Below are positions 7,304 to 15,601 of a stretch of DNA of 32,018 bases, one piece after another. A program made the translations under genes and the position numbers. The notes below the pieces were generated by a model, which was given only the letters and a program-made list of their open reading frames with translations, was not told the DNA's origin and searched no databases. How positions within the stretch are numbered: the stretch's first letter is position 1; each line of letters opens with the position of its first letter. This stretch comes from Candidatus Methylacidiphilales bacterium (GTDB taxonomy: Bacteria > Verrucomicrobiota > Verrucomicrobiia > Methylacidiphilales > JAAUTS01), in contig JAQTNW010000042.1 in assembly GCA_028713655.1 (NCBI GenBank), forward strand, positions 1 to 32,018, read 5' to 3'.

Positions 7304-8695
7304 ATGTGTCCCGGCCCGTTTAAACTTTTTTCTGCTGTTCTTTTCTGCCTCGCTCTTCATGCAGCCGGGGCGGAAACCCAGCCACCCGCAGCCGTCCCGC
7401 CCACTGAACCACGGCGCGCCCTGCCGGTGGAGCCCTTCGCCGGGCAACCGCTCAACCTCAAAACCTGTTACGAATTGGCCCTTCTCCGGATGGAAAGCGT
7501 CGGCCTGCGGGACGAGGATGTCCGCGTCGCCCAGGCCCGCTATCGCGAGGCCATCGGCGCGATTTTGCCGAACGTCACCCTGACCGGTAATCAATATTTT
7601 TACAAAGATCAGTCGAGCAGTTTCTCTTCTTTCAGCACGGGCGGCAACACAAGCGCCGCTGGGCCCGTCGGCACGAGTGACCTCACCCCGCGCATGGCAT
7701 CCGTCGATGTCAAGGTGCCGCTCTTCTCGGGACTGCGCGATGTCGAACTGGCCCATGCGGCAAAAGCGCAAATCGAAGGCAACCGCCAGACCGCACAGAG
7801 GATCCGGCAAAGCTTGTATCTCGACGTGGCGGAGTCGTTTTACCAAACGCTCGACTACGAGGAGGACCTGCGCATCCTGGCTGATGTCGAAACCACCCTG
7901 CAAGACCGGGTCAAGGAACTGGAAAAACGGGTCCGCCTCGGCAAATCGCGCGACAGCGAGCTGCTTGACGCCAGCACATCACTGGCGCAAACAAAAGTCA
8001 GCGTGGAACACACCCGCGGCTTGTTGTCCGCCACACGCGAAATGCTGGCCTTCCTCATCGGCCTGCCATCGGAACAAATCACGCTACGGGATGATTCCCC
8101 ACCCGCGCCCGGCAGCCTGGCCCTGGCGGAATATTTGAACCAGGTGGCCGGCCGGCCCGATGTGCTGGCGGCGGTGCAGGCCGAGCAAGCCGCCCGAGCG
8201 CAACTCTCCGCGGCCAAGGGCGAGCACTGGCCCAAGCTCAGCTTTGAAGGGAATTACACCCTCTACGATTCCAGCAATCTTCAAACCGGCAATTGGTACG
8301 GCTTTCTGACTCTGGAGGTGCCGGTGTTCGACGGCGGCAGCATCGAAGCGCGGGTGGATCAGAATAAATCGCTCTATGTCGAGCGCCGCCTGGATCTCGC
8401 GCAACTGCAGCGCGAAGCCGAGCGCGATATACGCACCTATTTCAACCAGTTTAACCTGTCGCTCGCGGAACTTGTCCGGTTGGAGGAAGCCGTTAAAACC
8501 TCCGGGCTTAATTACCAGGCCCAACGGTCCGACTATGAATTGAAGATCGTGAATAATCTCGACGTATTGAGCGCTCTCTATCGTTTTCAAAATTTGCGCC
8601 GGGACGAAAACACGGCCCGCATGAACACCCGCCTGAATCTTATCAAACTGTATGTTGCAGCCGGCAGCGTGGCGCAGGGATCAGGCAGGAAATAA
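7304..8695 (+). CDS. TolC-family outer membrane efflux channel
   Basis: The 463-residue protein from ATG 7304 has a signal peptide MCPGPFKLFSAVLFCLALHAAGA. A mature N-terminus rich in proline follows, then LNLKTCYELALLRMESVGLRDEDVRVAQARY, the typical first helix of the outer membrane efflux protein (OEP) repeat. A second repeat begins near LAEYLNQVAGRPDVLAAVQAEQAARAQLSAAKGEHWPKLSFEGNY. The LPNVTLTGNQYFY and WPKLSFEGNYTLY segments are the beta-barrel strands. Trimeric TolC-like channels span the outer membrane and periplasm and export substrates from an inner-membrane pump. The RND gene follows on the same strand after a 47-codon remnant. An upstream TTG at 7268 would add twelve codons but spoil the signal peptide. 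Confidence 0.9.
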   Translation: MCPGPFKLFSAVLFCLALHAAGAETQPPAAVPPTEPRRALPVEPFAGQPLNLKTCYELALLRMESVGLRDEDVRVAQARYREAIGAILPNVTLTGNQYFYKDQSSSFSSFSTGGNTSAAGPVGTSDLTPRMASVDVKVPLFSGLRDVELAHAAKAQIEGNRQTAQRIRQSLYLDVAESFYQTLDYEEDLRILADVETTLQDRVKELEKRVRLGKSRDSELLDASTSLAQTKVSVEHTRGLLSATREMLAFLIGLPSEQITLRDDSPPAPGSLALAEYLNQVAGRPDVLAAVQAEQAARAQLSAAKGEHWPKLSFEGNYTLYDSSNLQTGNWYGFLTLEVPVFDGGSIEARVDQNKSLYVERRLDLAQLQREAERDIRTYFNQFNLSLAELVRLEEAVKTSGLNYQAQRSDYELKIVNNLDVLSALYRFQNLRRDENTARMNTRLNLIKLYVAAGSVAQGSGRK

Positions 8696-8710
8696 GAGGC
8701 AGGAAGAAAT

Positions 8711-8854
8711 ATGGAACGCGATCGTGAAGAGCTCAAAAAGCGCAGCAAGGAATTTGCCTTGCGCGTGATGAAACTGGCCGACCTGCACCGCGAAGCCGAG
8801 GAATTAACCGCTATATTTTATTCAATCATCCGCTCAGCAAAGCAGAACCCATGA
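8711..8854 (+). pseudogene. Internally deleted remnant of a four-helix-bundle (23S rRNA IVS-type) protein
   Basis: A 47-codon frame with a good AGGAAG site starts MERDREELKKRSKEFALRVM and ends EAEELTAIFYSIIRSAKQNP. The first half matches the usual N-terminus of the small four-helix-bundle protein family first known from 23S rRNA intervening sequences. The second half matches the family's usual C-terminus (EAxELTAIFxxSIKTAK). The middle, including the conserved RSGTSVGANYRAA region, is missing, so about 65-70 codons have been lost in frame around KLAD/LHRE. Intact members are about 115-130 residues. It lies between the tolC-like and RND genes. It may still be translated, but is unlikely to fold as the family does. 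Confidence 0.62.
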
Positions 8855-8913
8855 GCACTTATGCTTCTTACCTGACCCCTCTTACTTGATACTTTCTACC
8901 TGATCCCTTCTTC

Positions 8914-11900
8914 ATGAACCTTGCCGATATTTCCATTCGACGGCCCGTCTTTGCGTGGATGCTCATGTCCGCGCTCATTATTTTCGGCGCCATCTCATTC
9001 GGACGGCTCGGCGTCAGCCTGCTCCCCGACGTGGAAGTCCCGAGCATCTTTGTCCAGCTCGATTGGGCCGGGGCGGCGCCCGAGGTCATGGAAACCGAAA
9101 TTGTGGACCGGATCGAGCAGGCCCTGGTCAGCGTCTCCGGGATCGACAACCTCAAATCGACCATCCGCCAGGGCAGCGCGCAAGTCGTCCTGGAATTTAC
9201 CCCGGGCCGGAATGTGGATGCCGCCCTGCTGGAAGTGCAGTCCAACATCTCCCGTGTCCGCCTGCCGCGGGAGATGGAAACCCCGCAGATTTTCAAAGTC
9301 AATCCCTCCGACCAGGAAATCATGTGGATCGGCATCAGCAGCGACAAACGCTCCCTGCGCGATCTGACCGTTTATGCCGAACGCTATCTGCGCGACAAAT
9401 TCCAGGTTCTGCCCGGCGTCGGGCAGTTGATCCTGAGCGGCTTCGCCGAACGCAATCTCCGGATCTGGGTCAACTACGATAAATTGGCCGAATACGAACT
9501 GACCATCCTGGACGTGCAAAATGCCCTCCGTACCCAGCATATCGAACAGGCTTCCGGTTATTTTGAAAACAACCGCCAGGAAATCAACGTCCGGATGATG
9601 GGGGAAGGGGTGAGCCCCGAGCAGGTCGGCGACATTCTGATCAAACAGCGCGGTGGCGACACGATCCACAACGCGGCCATCCGTATTCGGGACGTGGCGA
9701 AAGTCGAGGACGGGCTCAATGATGTCCGCAGCATCTCAAAAATCTACGGCACCCGCGGCGGCGGGATCGGCTTCCGCAAGCAGCGCGGATACAACTCGAT
9801 TGAAGTGGCCGACACCATCAAGCGCACGATGGCGGAGCTGCAGCCCACCCTTCCGCCTGACGTTAAAGTGGAGATTAATTACGACGAGTCCAGATTCACG
9901 CGCGAGGCGGTCAATGAAACCGAATTTACCCTCATTCTCTCCGCCATCCTCACCGCGCTGGTTTGCTGGCTTTTTCTCGGCTCCCTTTCCAGCACATTCA
10001 ATGTCGTGATGTCGATGCCCACCTCCGTGCTGGGCTCGTTCATCATCCTGTATTTTCTCGGGTTCACGCTGAATATTTTCACCCTGCTCGCACTCTCGCT
10101 GGCCATCGGCATCGTGGTGGACGACGCCATCATGGTTTTGGAAAACACCGTCCGCCATTTTGAGATGGGAAAGAGCCGCAGGCAGGCCGCCATCGACGGC
10201 GCGCGCGAAATCACCGCGCCGGCAATCGCAACCACCCTTTCGGTCATTGCGGTCTTTCTGCCCATCGCTTTCATGCACGGATTGACCGGCAAGTTTCTTT
10301 ACCAGTTTGGCATTACCATCTCCGCTGCGGTAGCCTTGTCCCTGGTTGAAGCCACCACGCTTACGCCGATGCGCTGTTCCCAGTTCCTTTCAGTCGGACG
10401 CAATCATTTCATCACCCGTAGGACCGACGCCCTCATGTCTTCACTGGCGATCCGCTACCGCAATCTTCTGGTTTATTGCCTCAAACATCGATGGAAAGTC
10501 ATCGGGCTGCTTTTCGCGTTCTTTGTCCTCTCTCTCTTCATTGCAATGCATATTCCGGGTGAAAACATGCCCGCCCAGGACCAGGGTACCCTGTTTATCA
10601 AATACGAAACACCCGTGGGTTCTTCCCTCGCATACACGGAAAACCGGCTGGCCGAAGCCGAAAAAATCATCAAGGCCCGGCCTGAAGTGCGCACCTATTT
10701 CCTCGCCGCGGGGAGTTTCATGGGCGAAAGCACCAACTCGGGCATCATGTTCGTGGACCTGAAACCCCGCAAGGAACGCAAGTATTCGCAAATCGAACTC
10801 ATGAATCTGCTCCGTCCGGAGCTCGCTAAAATTTCGGATCTCAAATCGTATCTGATCGATCTTTCAAAAGGAGGCCTTGACGGAGGACTCGGGTTTCCGG
10901 TTACGTTCAGTCTCCAGGGACCCAGCCTCGACGTCCTTAAAAAGGAGTCCGCCCGTTTGATTCAGCAGATGAAAGATCAAAAGCTGGCCACCGACATCCA
11001 TACCGACTTCAAGGAGGGCCAGCCCGAACTGCGGATTTATGTGGACCGCGAAGCCGCCTCGGCGCGCGGCGTGACGGTACAGGAAATTTCCGATACCGTG
11101 TCGGCGGCCATCGGCGGAGTGCGCGAAGGCAAATATACCAATGAAGACCGGCGTTATGATGTCCGGATCCGGTTGGAACCCGAAGAACGGAGCAAAGTCG
11201 CTGACCTGCTCAAGTTGACGGTGCGCAATCTCTACGGCGAAATTGTTCCCATCCAGGATGTCATCCGCTATGAAGTGGTGCCGTCCCTCCAGACCATCGC
11301 CCGCCACAATCGCGAACGTTCCATCACGATTTACGGCAATCCCTATCCCGGCATTGCCGAGAATGAGGCGCTGGCGCGGGTTGAAAAAATTGCCGCTGAT
11401 TCCCTGCCGCAAGGCTACCGGCTGTTGCCATCGGAAACGGCCAAAACCAGCAATGAGATGAAACAAGACATGATGTTCGCGCTTGGTCTTGGAATCCTGA
11501 TCGCTTACATGGTGCTCGCCTCGCAGTTCAACAGCTTCAGCCATCCTTTGCTCATTCTCCTGGCCCTGCCGTTCGCATTGAGCGGGGCCTTTGTCGCCCT
11601 CTGGCTTTTTCACCAAACGTTCAACCTCTACAGTTTCATCGGCCTGGTGTTGCTGTTGGGAATCGTGAAGAAAAATTCCATCCTGCTGGTTGAATTCACC
11701 CACCAGATCCGGGAACGGGAAAGCCTGGGCGCTGAAGCCGCGTTATTGAAAGCCTGTCCGATCCGTCTGCGCCCGGTGCTCATGACTTCGTTTGCCACCA
11801 TCGCCGCCGCCATTCCGCCCGCCCTGGCCATCGGACCCGGGGCGGAAAGCCGCGTGCCCATGGCGCTCACGGTTCTGGGCGGCTCGGCTGTGTCCATGCT

Positions 11901-11994
11901 CGGCACGCTCCTGATTGTGCCCTGCGCGTACAGTTTGGTGGAAGGCTTGAAAGCGTGGCTGCAACATAAATTTCAACCCGAACACAAGGTCTGA
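8914..11994 (+). CDS. RND-family (HAE1/AcrB-like) efflux pump permease
   Basis: The 1026-residue protein has the full RND layout: TM1 after MNLADISIRRPVFAWMLMSALII, a large periplasmic loop, TM2-TM6, a second periplasmic loop from about residue 560, and TM8-TM12. The proton-relay Asp pair in TM4 is present (GIVVDDAIMVLEN, Asp403-Asp404), as is the TM10 lysine (LLGIVKKNSILLVEF, Lys919 or Lys920). These mark it as a proton-driven HAE1-type exporter of hydrophobic or amphiphilic compounds. It lies 218 bp downstream of the tolC-like gene. No periplasmic adaptor (membrane fusion protein) gene is present anywhere in the window, so it must use one encoded elsewhere or work differently. No clear Shine-Dalgarno precedes the ATG. 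Confidence 0.94.
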   Translation: MNLADISIRRPVFAWMLMSALIIFGAISFGRLGVSLLPDVEVPSIFVQLDWAGAAPEVMETEIVDRIEQALVSVSGIDNLKSTIRQGSAQVVLEFTPGRNVDAALLEVQSNISRVRLPREMETPQIFKVNPSDQEIMWIGISSDKRSLRDLTVYAERYLRDKFQVLPGVGQLILSGFAERNLRIWVNYDKLAEYELTILDVQNALRTQHIEQASGYFENNRQEINVRMMGEGVSPEQVGDILIKQRGGDTIHNAAIRIRDVAKVEDGLNDVRSISKIYGTRGGGIGFRKQRGYNSIEVADTIKRTMAELQPTLPPDVKVEINYDESRFTREAVNETEFTLILSAILTALVCWLFLGSLSSTFNVVMSMPTSVLGSFIILYFLGFTLNIFTLLALSLAIGIVVDDAIMVLENTVRHFEMGKSRRQAAIDGAREITAPAIATTLSVIAVFLPIAFMHGLTGKFLYQFGITISAAVALSLVEATTLTPMRCSQFLSVGRNHFITRRTDALMSSLAIRYRNLLVYCLKHRWKVIGLLFAFFVLSLFIAMHIPGENMPAQDQGTLFIKYETPVGSSLAYTENRLAEAEKIIKARPEVRTYFLAAGSFMGESTNSGIMFVDLKPRKERKYSQIELMNLLRPELAKISDLKSYLIDLSKGGLDGGLGFPVTFSLQGPSLDVLKKESARLIQQMKDQKLATDIHTDFKEGQPELRIYVDREAASARGVTVQEISDTVSAAIGGVREGKYTNEDRRYDVRIRLEPEERSKVADLLKLTVRNLYGEIVPIQDVIRYEVVPSLQTIARHNRERSITIYGNPYPGIAENEALARVEKIAADSLPQGYRLLPSETAKTSNEMKQDMMFALGLGILIAYMVLASQFNSFSHPLLILLALPFALSGAFVALWLFHQTFNLYSFIGLVLLLGIVKKNSILLVEFTHQIRERESLGAEAALLKACPIRLRPVLMTSFATIAAAIPPALAIGPGAESRVPMALTVLGGSAVSMLGTLLIVPCAYSLVEGLKAWLQHKFQPEHKV

Positions 11995-12033
11995 TCCGGC
12001 TGTGTGGAACCCGTTTGTTGAGCGGCCTTGGGG

Positions 12034-12061
12034 TGGACTTTTAGGGCCGGTTCCATATAAT
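12034..12061 (+). promoter_or_regulatory. Possible promoter giving a leaderless transcript
   Basis: TGGACT (12034-12039), 16 bp, then a perfect TATAAT (12056-12061). The ATG of the DUF3592-Sel1 gene starts at 12068, only seven bases past the -10 box, so a transcript starting at the usual distance would begin at or next to the start codon. There is no Shine-Dalgarno, which is consistent with a leaderless mRNA. Confidence 0.4.
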
Positions 12062-12067
12062 CCGGCC

Positions 12068-12973
12068 ATGCTGACGCTCCTGATTCTGGTACTGTTTCCA
12101 TTCGTGATATGGCAGGCCTATAAAAAGCTCCGCCTCTCAAAAGCCAGCGCCACATGGCCGACTGCGCCCGGTGTGGTGACCGCGGCTGAGCGCACAAAAC
12201 TCGCATGGCGCACCCAGCCGCGCGTTTCGTTCAGCTACGAGGTCGCCGGAAAGGCCTACAACTCCAGCAAGGTTTCGTTTGCCGACGTGGTGCCCGCACG
12301 CGAAACCGAACCGACGCTCAGCCGTTACCAGCCTAAACAGCAAGTTGTTGTACACTACCAGCCCGAAGATCCCGGACTGGCCGTTCTGGAGCCGGGTCCG
12401 AACCGTTATGTGAGCGCCGCGTTCCGCAATTACATCATCTGGTTTGTCCTCCTCATTTTCTTCAACGTCCTCTACATCGGCCTCACCGTCTGGCAACACA
12501 CCCAGGACATGCAAAAGCAACCTGTGCATACTTACGACGATGTTGCCAAGGCCGACCCGCAGCTTGGCAACCGTCTCCTGCGCGAAGCGGCGGAAAAAGG
12601 CGATGCAAAGGACCAGGTTTATGTGGCCATCTGGTATCTGACCGGAAAGGAAGGTTATCCGAAGAACCCGGCTGAAGCCGCAAAATGGTTTCGTAAAGCC
12701 GCCGATCAGGGCGACGCCGAAGCGCAAAACTGGCTGGCGGTGCTTTACAACAGCGGCAACGGCGTGGAAAAGAATACAACACTCGCGTTTGAGTGGCTGA
12801 ACAAAGCGGGCGCCCAGGGCGAACCGCACGCCTGTTACAGCCTCGGCTACGCCAGCGAAAAAGGCATCGGCGGAACGCCGCAGGACACGCAGAAAGCCAT
12901 CGAATGGTACCGCAAGGCGGGCAACGAACCCCACTCAAAAGCCGCTCTCGCCCGACTGCACGCCGATCCATAA
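12068..12973 (+). CDS. DUF3592 membrane protein with C-terminal Sel1 repeats
   Basis: From ATG 12068 the product is 301 residues. TM1 is MLTLLILVLFPFVIWQAY. Residues about 30-110 (TWPTAPGVVTAAER, VSFSYEVAGKAYNSSKVSF, YQPKQQVVVHYQPEDPGLAVL) are a typical DUF3592 domain. TM2 is near residues 122-145 (IIWFVLLIFFNVLYIGLTVW). After it come three or four Sel1-type helical repeats with A-E-A-A-K-W-F-R-K-A-A-D-Q-G-D and A-I-E-W-Y-R-K-A-G signatures. Sel1 repeats bind partner proteins, so this is probably a membrane scaffold, but no function is known. The downstream TolB-like gene starts two bases after its stop. An open frame from GTG 12002 is longer but not needed. Confidence 0.8.
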   Translation: MLTLLILVLFPFVIWQAYKKLRLSKASATWPTAPGVVTAAERTKLAWRTQPRVSFSYEVAGKAYNSSKVSFADVVPARETEPTLSRYQPKQQVVVHYQPEDPGLAVLEPGPNRYVSAAFRNYIIWFVLLIFFNVLYIGLTVWQHTQDMQKQPVHTYDDVAKADPQLGNRLLREAAEKGDAKDQVYVAIWYLTGKEGYPKNPAEAAKWFRKAADQGDAEAQNWLAVLYNSGNGVEKNTTLAFEWLNKAGAQGEPHACYSLGYASEKGIGGTPQDTQKAIEWYRKAGNEPHSKAALARLHADP

Positions 12974-12975
12974 AC

Positions 12976-13878
12976 ATGAAAAAAATCATTACGATTATTC
13001 TCACTCTTTCCGCTTGCGCCAACCTGGCATCTGCAGCGGATCAACCCGCGCGCAAACTTGCGTTCGAACGAGATGATGCGATCTGGATATCCAACATCGA
13101 CGGCGCCGCGCCCAAGAAAATCGCCGACGGCCAGTCGCCCGAGCTTTCCCCCGACGGCACCCGCCTCGCCTACAACACCGTGCAGGCAATCGGCCAGCCA
13201 GCCCATCGCCAGATTGCCGTTATCGATCTCGCCACCGGCAAGACCACTCTTCTCAAGGACATCCCGAGCGACAACTGCATGGAGGCGCGCTGGTCGCCCG
13301 ACGGCAAACGCTTGCTCTTCGATTATTACACCGATAACGAGCGGCGCATCGGTCTCGTAAATGCCGATGGCAGCGGGTTTCGCTACGTCCAGCAATCCGA
13401 ACCGAAGCACCAGAGTTATTGGGCGGCGGCGTGGGCGGCTGACGGCCAGTCGTTTTTTGCCGAGGACATGGCAAATCTCTACCGTCTCGATCTCAACGCC
13501 AAGGTACTGAAAAAATGGGCTATTAATAAACTCGTCCCGCAGGGCGGCATGAGCGGCGAAGTGCGCCTCGACGCCTCGCCCGACGGCAAGACGTTGTTGA
13601 TGGACGTCGAAATGGATGAGAAGGAACGCAAGGATTGGGATGGCCCGCCGCCTTCGATCTGGACGCTGGATCTTGCAACAGAAAAAGCCACACGCCTGAC
13701 GCCCAAAACGCTCTACGCTTGGGATTGCCATTGGCTTGACGCGCCGAACTCGATCCTGTTTATCAGCCAGGGCCCCGGTGAGGAAAAAACGTCGATCTAC
13801 CGGATGTCCACAACAGGACAGGGGAAAGACAAACAGTTGCTCATCGAAAACGCCCGAGGCCCCGGCGCGTCGAGATAA
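12976..13878 (+). CDS. Exported TolB-like beta-propeller (PD40) protein
   Basis: The 300-residue protein starts MKKIITIILTLSACANLASA, a clear signal peptide cleaved after ASA. The mature part has repeated PD40/WD40-like units: SPELSPDGTRLAY, RWSPDGKRLLF, AAWAADGQSFF, DASPDGKTLLM. This is a TolB-type propeller without the TolB N-terminal domain, so it is a general periplasmic propeller, not tolB itself. It is separated by two bases from the Sel1 gene and is probably cotranscribed with it. Its target is unknown. Confidence 0.82.
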   Translation: MKKIITIILTLSACANLASAADQPARKLAFERDDAIWISNIDGAAPKKIADGQSPELSPDGTRLAYNTVQAIGQPAHRQIAVIDLATGKTTLLKDIPSDNCMEARWSPDGKRLLFDYYTDNERRIGLVNADGSGFRYVQQSEPKHQSYWAAAWAADGQSFFAEDMANLYRLDLNAKVLKKWAINKLVPQGGMSGEVRLDASPDGKTLLMDVEMDEKERKDWDGPPPSIWTLDLATEKATRLTPKTLYAWDCHWLDAPNSILFISQGPGEEKTSIYRMSTTGQGKDKQLLIENARGPGASR

Positions 13879-13912
13879 AGCACCTGCGTTTTTGGCATTG
13901 CGGATCGCGATT

Positions 13913-13956
13913 TTGGAGTGCGGTGGCAAGCCCGGAGGGCGCAACACCGCTTTGCC
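13913..13956 (+). repeat. Intergenic hairpin repeat (GCGGTG...CACCGC)
   Basis: GCGGTG at 13920-13925 and CACCGC at 13945-13950 form a stem around a G/C-rich loop that itself can pair. It lies just before REP-like copy 2. Text of this form (GGAGTGCGGTGGCAAG...) recurs in related genomes as far as I recall; only one copy is in this window. Confidence 0.4.
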
Positions 13957-13966
13957 TCCGATTCAA

Positions 13967-13996
13967 AATGGGACGACACAGCGGTCGTCCCTCCAT
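13967..13996 (+). repeat. REP-like hairpin element, copy 2
   Basis: Thirty bases identical to the reverse complement of 2666-2695, with the GGGACGAC...GTCGTCCC stem. It lies between the convergent TolB-like gene and the lone receiver gene, 11 bases beyond the latter's stop, where a bidirectional 3'-end element would be expected. Confidence 0.75.
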
Positions 13997-14007
13997 GCCC
14001 TACACCC

Positions 14008-14382
14008 TCAACACAGCAGCACTTCACGCACGGTCTGCCGGAATTCCTCGGCGGCAAACGGTTTGTGCAAGACCGCCCTCGCGCCGAGGCCGCTGGCAAT
14101 TTCCAGCATGCCCGCGCCTGACAACCCCATGCCTCCGGCCGAAATCGCAATAATCCGGGTCTGCGGGCAAAATTCAATGGCCTTCTCGATTGTCTCGATG
14201 CCGTCCATCTCCGGCATGAAAATATCCGTGATGATCAGGTCAAAATCATTTTCTTTCTTCAATAGATCCAGAGCCTCGCGCCCGTTTGAAACCCCGACAA
14301 GCTGGTGATTCAGTTCCGCCAGCATCATTTCAATCTGCGCCCGCGCCGATATGCTGTCTTCCACAATCAAAATCTTGCTCAT
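14008..14382 (-). CDS. Single-domain response regulator (CheY-like receiver)
   Basis: From ATG 14382 the product is 124 residues, one receiver domain: MSKILIVEDSISARAQIEMM with the acidic pocket Glu-Asp, the phospho-acceptor Asp53 in LIITDIFMPEMDG, the switch Ser in IIAISAGG and Lys in VLHKPFAAEEF. There is no output domain. It is the third gene of a minus-strand operon, 33 bp after the GYF_2-receiver-PATAN gene, and likely takes phosphoryl groups from the Hpt domain of the hybrid kinase. An upstream in-frame start at 14397 would add five residues. A decayed relative of its C-terminus lies at 18584-18709. Confidence 0.92.
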   Translation of the reverse strand: MSKILIVEDSISARAQIEMMLAELNHQLVGVSNGREALDLLKKENDFDLIITDIFMPEMDGIETIEKAIEFCPQTRIIAISAGGMGLSGAGMLEIASGLGARAVLHKPFAAEEFRQTVREVLLC

Positions 14383-14415
14383 AAAATTCGGATTCACCCG
14401 ACGCGCGCGCCCCGC

Positions 14416-15600
14416 TCACGCCGCAATTTCCCCGTCCCTTTCATCCATCCGGCTGCTGATCTCAAGAAGCAGCGATATCGCATCACCCTTGATGGTGTGC
14501 GCCCTGGACTCGCGCCCGTAAAAAAAGCTGAAATAACCGTCGGGACATAGCATCAACTGCGTCAGAACCTTCCCGCCCGAGTCATTGCCGCTTTCCGCAT
14601 GCACGATTTTGCCCTTCATAAAGTAAATGCCTCCGAGGCGTTTCCGGGCTTTATCCACAAGCTGAAGCTCGCCGGTCTTGCCGGATTGCACCAGCAACTG
14701 CGCCAGTTCGAGAAGGCTGAGGTCGCCAATCCTCCCCTGGAAAGGAGACTCCGACGCATAAATGTTTGTGCCTGGAAAAACCTCGGAATTTTTTTCCTCG
14801 AGCTGCGCCGCGTATTTCACGATGGTTTCCAGCTTGGACAACAACCCGCCCAACGAGGATTCTCTTTGAACCAGAGTGCTCATCATCTGTTCCGCCACCG
14901 CTCCTTTTCCTGCCAACTTGAGGCGGATCAACTCCAGATAACCCGCGCGCTCCTCGCGGTGCCGGGAGGTCTGTTGAATCGCGGAATGAAGGGCGGCCAG
15001 AAATGATTTGCGGCGGAGCGGCTTTTCCTGAAAATCGCAGACACCGGCCCTGAGCCCCAGCTTCACAACCTGCTTGCTGTCATGGGCGGTTAACAAAAGC
15101 ACCTGCAGGGCATGCTCGCGGCTTTTGATCCAGCGCGCCAGATCCACACCCGTGCCGCCGGGCATATTGTAGTCGGTGACCACGCAATCATAATGGGAAA
15201 GGCCGTTCTGTTCGAGCAGGTCCAAAGCGGGCTTGTAGTCCTCGGCCGTTTCCACGTCGATGCCTCCGCTGTCCAGTATGTCGCGGATGATTTCACAAAG
15301 GACGGAATCGTCGTCCACGACCAGCACGCGGGGCTGGCGTTCTCCAGCGGGTTGGGATGCGGAGGCCTGCGGTTTGTGCGTTCCGTGGCCGCCCTTGTTC
15401 TGCGCGGGGATATTTTGATGGCCAAAGACATGGAGCGCGGGGCGCCATTCTTCCATGCCCTGGATCCAATAAAACGCATCGCGGCTCAGGCGGCCCTTGC
15501 TCCAAATGATACGGGCCTCAAAAAACGGGATGGGGCCGGTTTGTACCCCGTCATCATAGAGAAAAACCGGTTCTTCCTCGTTAATAGATCGGAATCCCAT
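14416..15600 (-). CDS. GYF_2-receiver-PATAN (DUF4388) response regulator
   Basis: The 394-residue protein has three parts. Residues about 12-57 (VFLYDDGVQTGPIPFFEARIIW, GMEEWRPAL) form a GYF_2/DUF4339 domain, a peptide-binding fold. Residues about 89-205 are a receiver (RVLVVDDDSVLCEIIRDIL; phospho-Asp143 in CVVTDYNMPGG; Lys in FQEKPLRR). Residues about 285-385 (SPFQGRIGDLSLLELAQLL, GELQL, GGIYFMKGKIVHAE) are a PATAN/DUF4388 domain, known from pilus and phototaxis regulators of cyanobacteria and from myxobacteria. It starts one base after the stop of the hybrid kinase gene, so cotranscription is near certain. Output is probably by protein contact, not DNA binding. Confidence 0.88.
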   Translation of the reverse strand: MGFRSINEEEPVFLYDDGVQTGPIPFFEARIIWSKGRLSRDAFYWIQGMEEWRPALHVFGHQNIPAQNKGGHGTHKPQASASQPAGERQPRVLVVDDDSVLCEIIRDILDSGGIDVETAEDYKPALDLLEQNGLSHYDCVVTDYNMPGGTGVDLARWIKSREHALQVLLLTAHDSKQVVKLGLRAGVCDFQEKPLRRKSFLAALHSAIQQTSRHREERAGYLELIRLKLAGKGAVAEQMMSTLVQRESSLGGLLSKLETIVKYAAQLEEKNSEVFPGTNIYASESPFQGRIGDLSLLELAQLLVQSGKTGELQLVDKARKRLGGIYFMKGKIVHAESGNDSGGKVLTQLMLCPDGYFSFFYGRESRAHTIKGDAISLLLEISSRMDERDGEIAA

Positions 15601-15601
15601 G

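Noticed and set aside
10864-11703. A 279-codon minus-strand frame inside the RND gene
   Set aside because: The RND reading is continuous with all functional residues; the antisense frame is low-complexity and without motifs.
12847-13947. A 366-codon minus-strand frame opposite the TolB-like gene
   Set aside because: The plus strand has a signal peptide and repeated propeller motifs; the minus frame has none and crosses intergenic repeat DNA.
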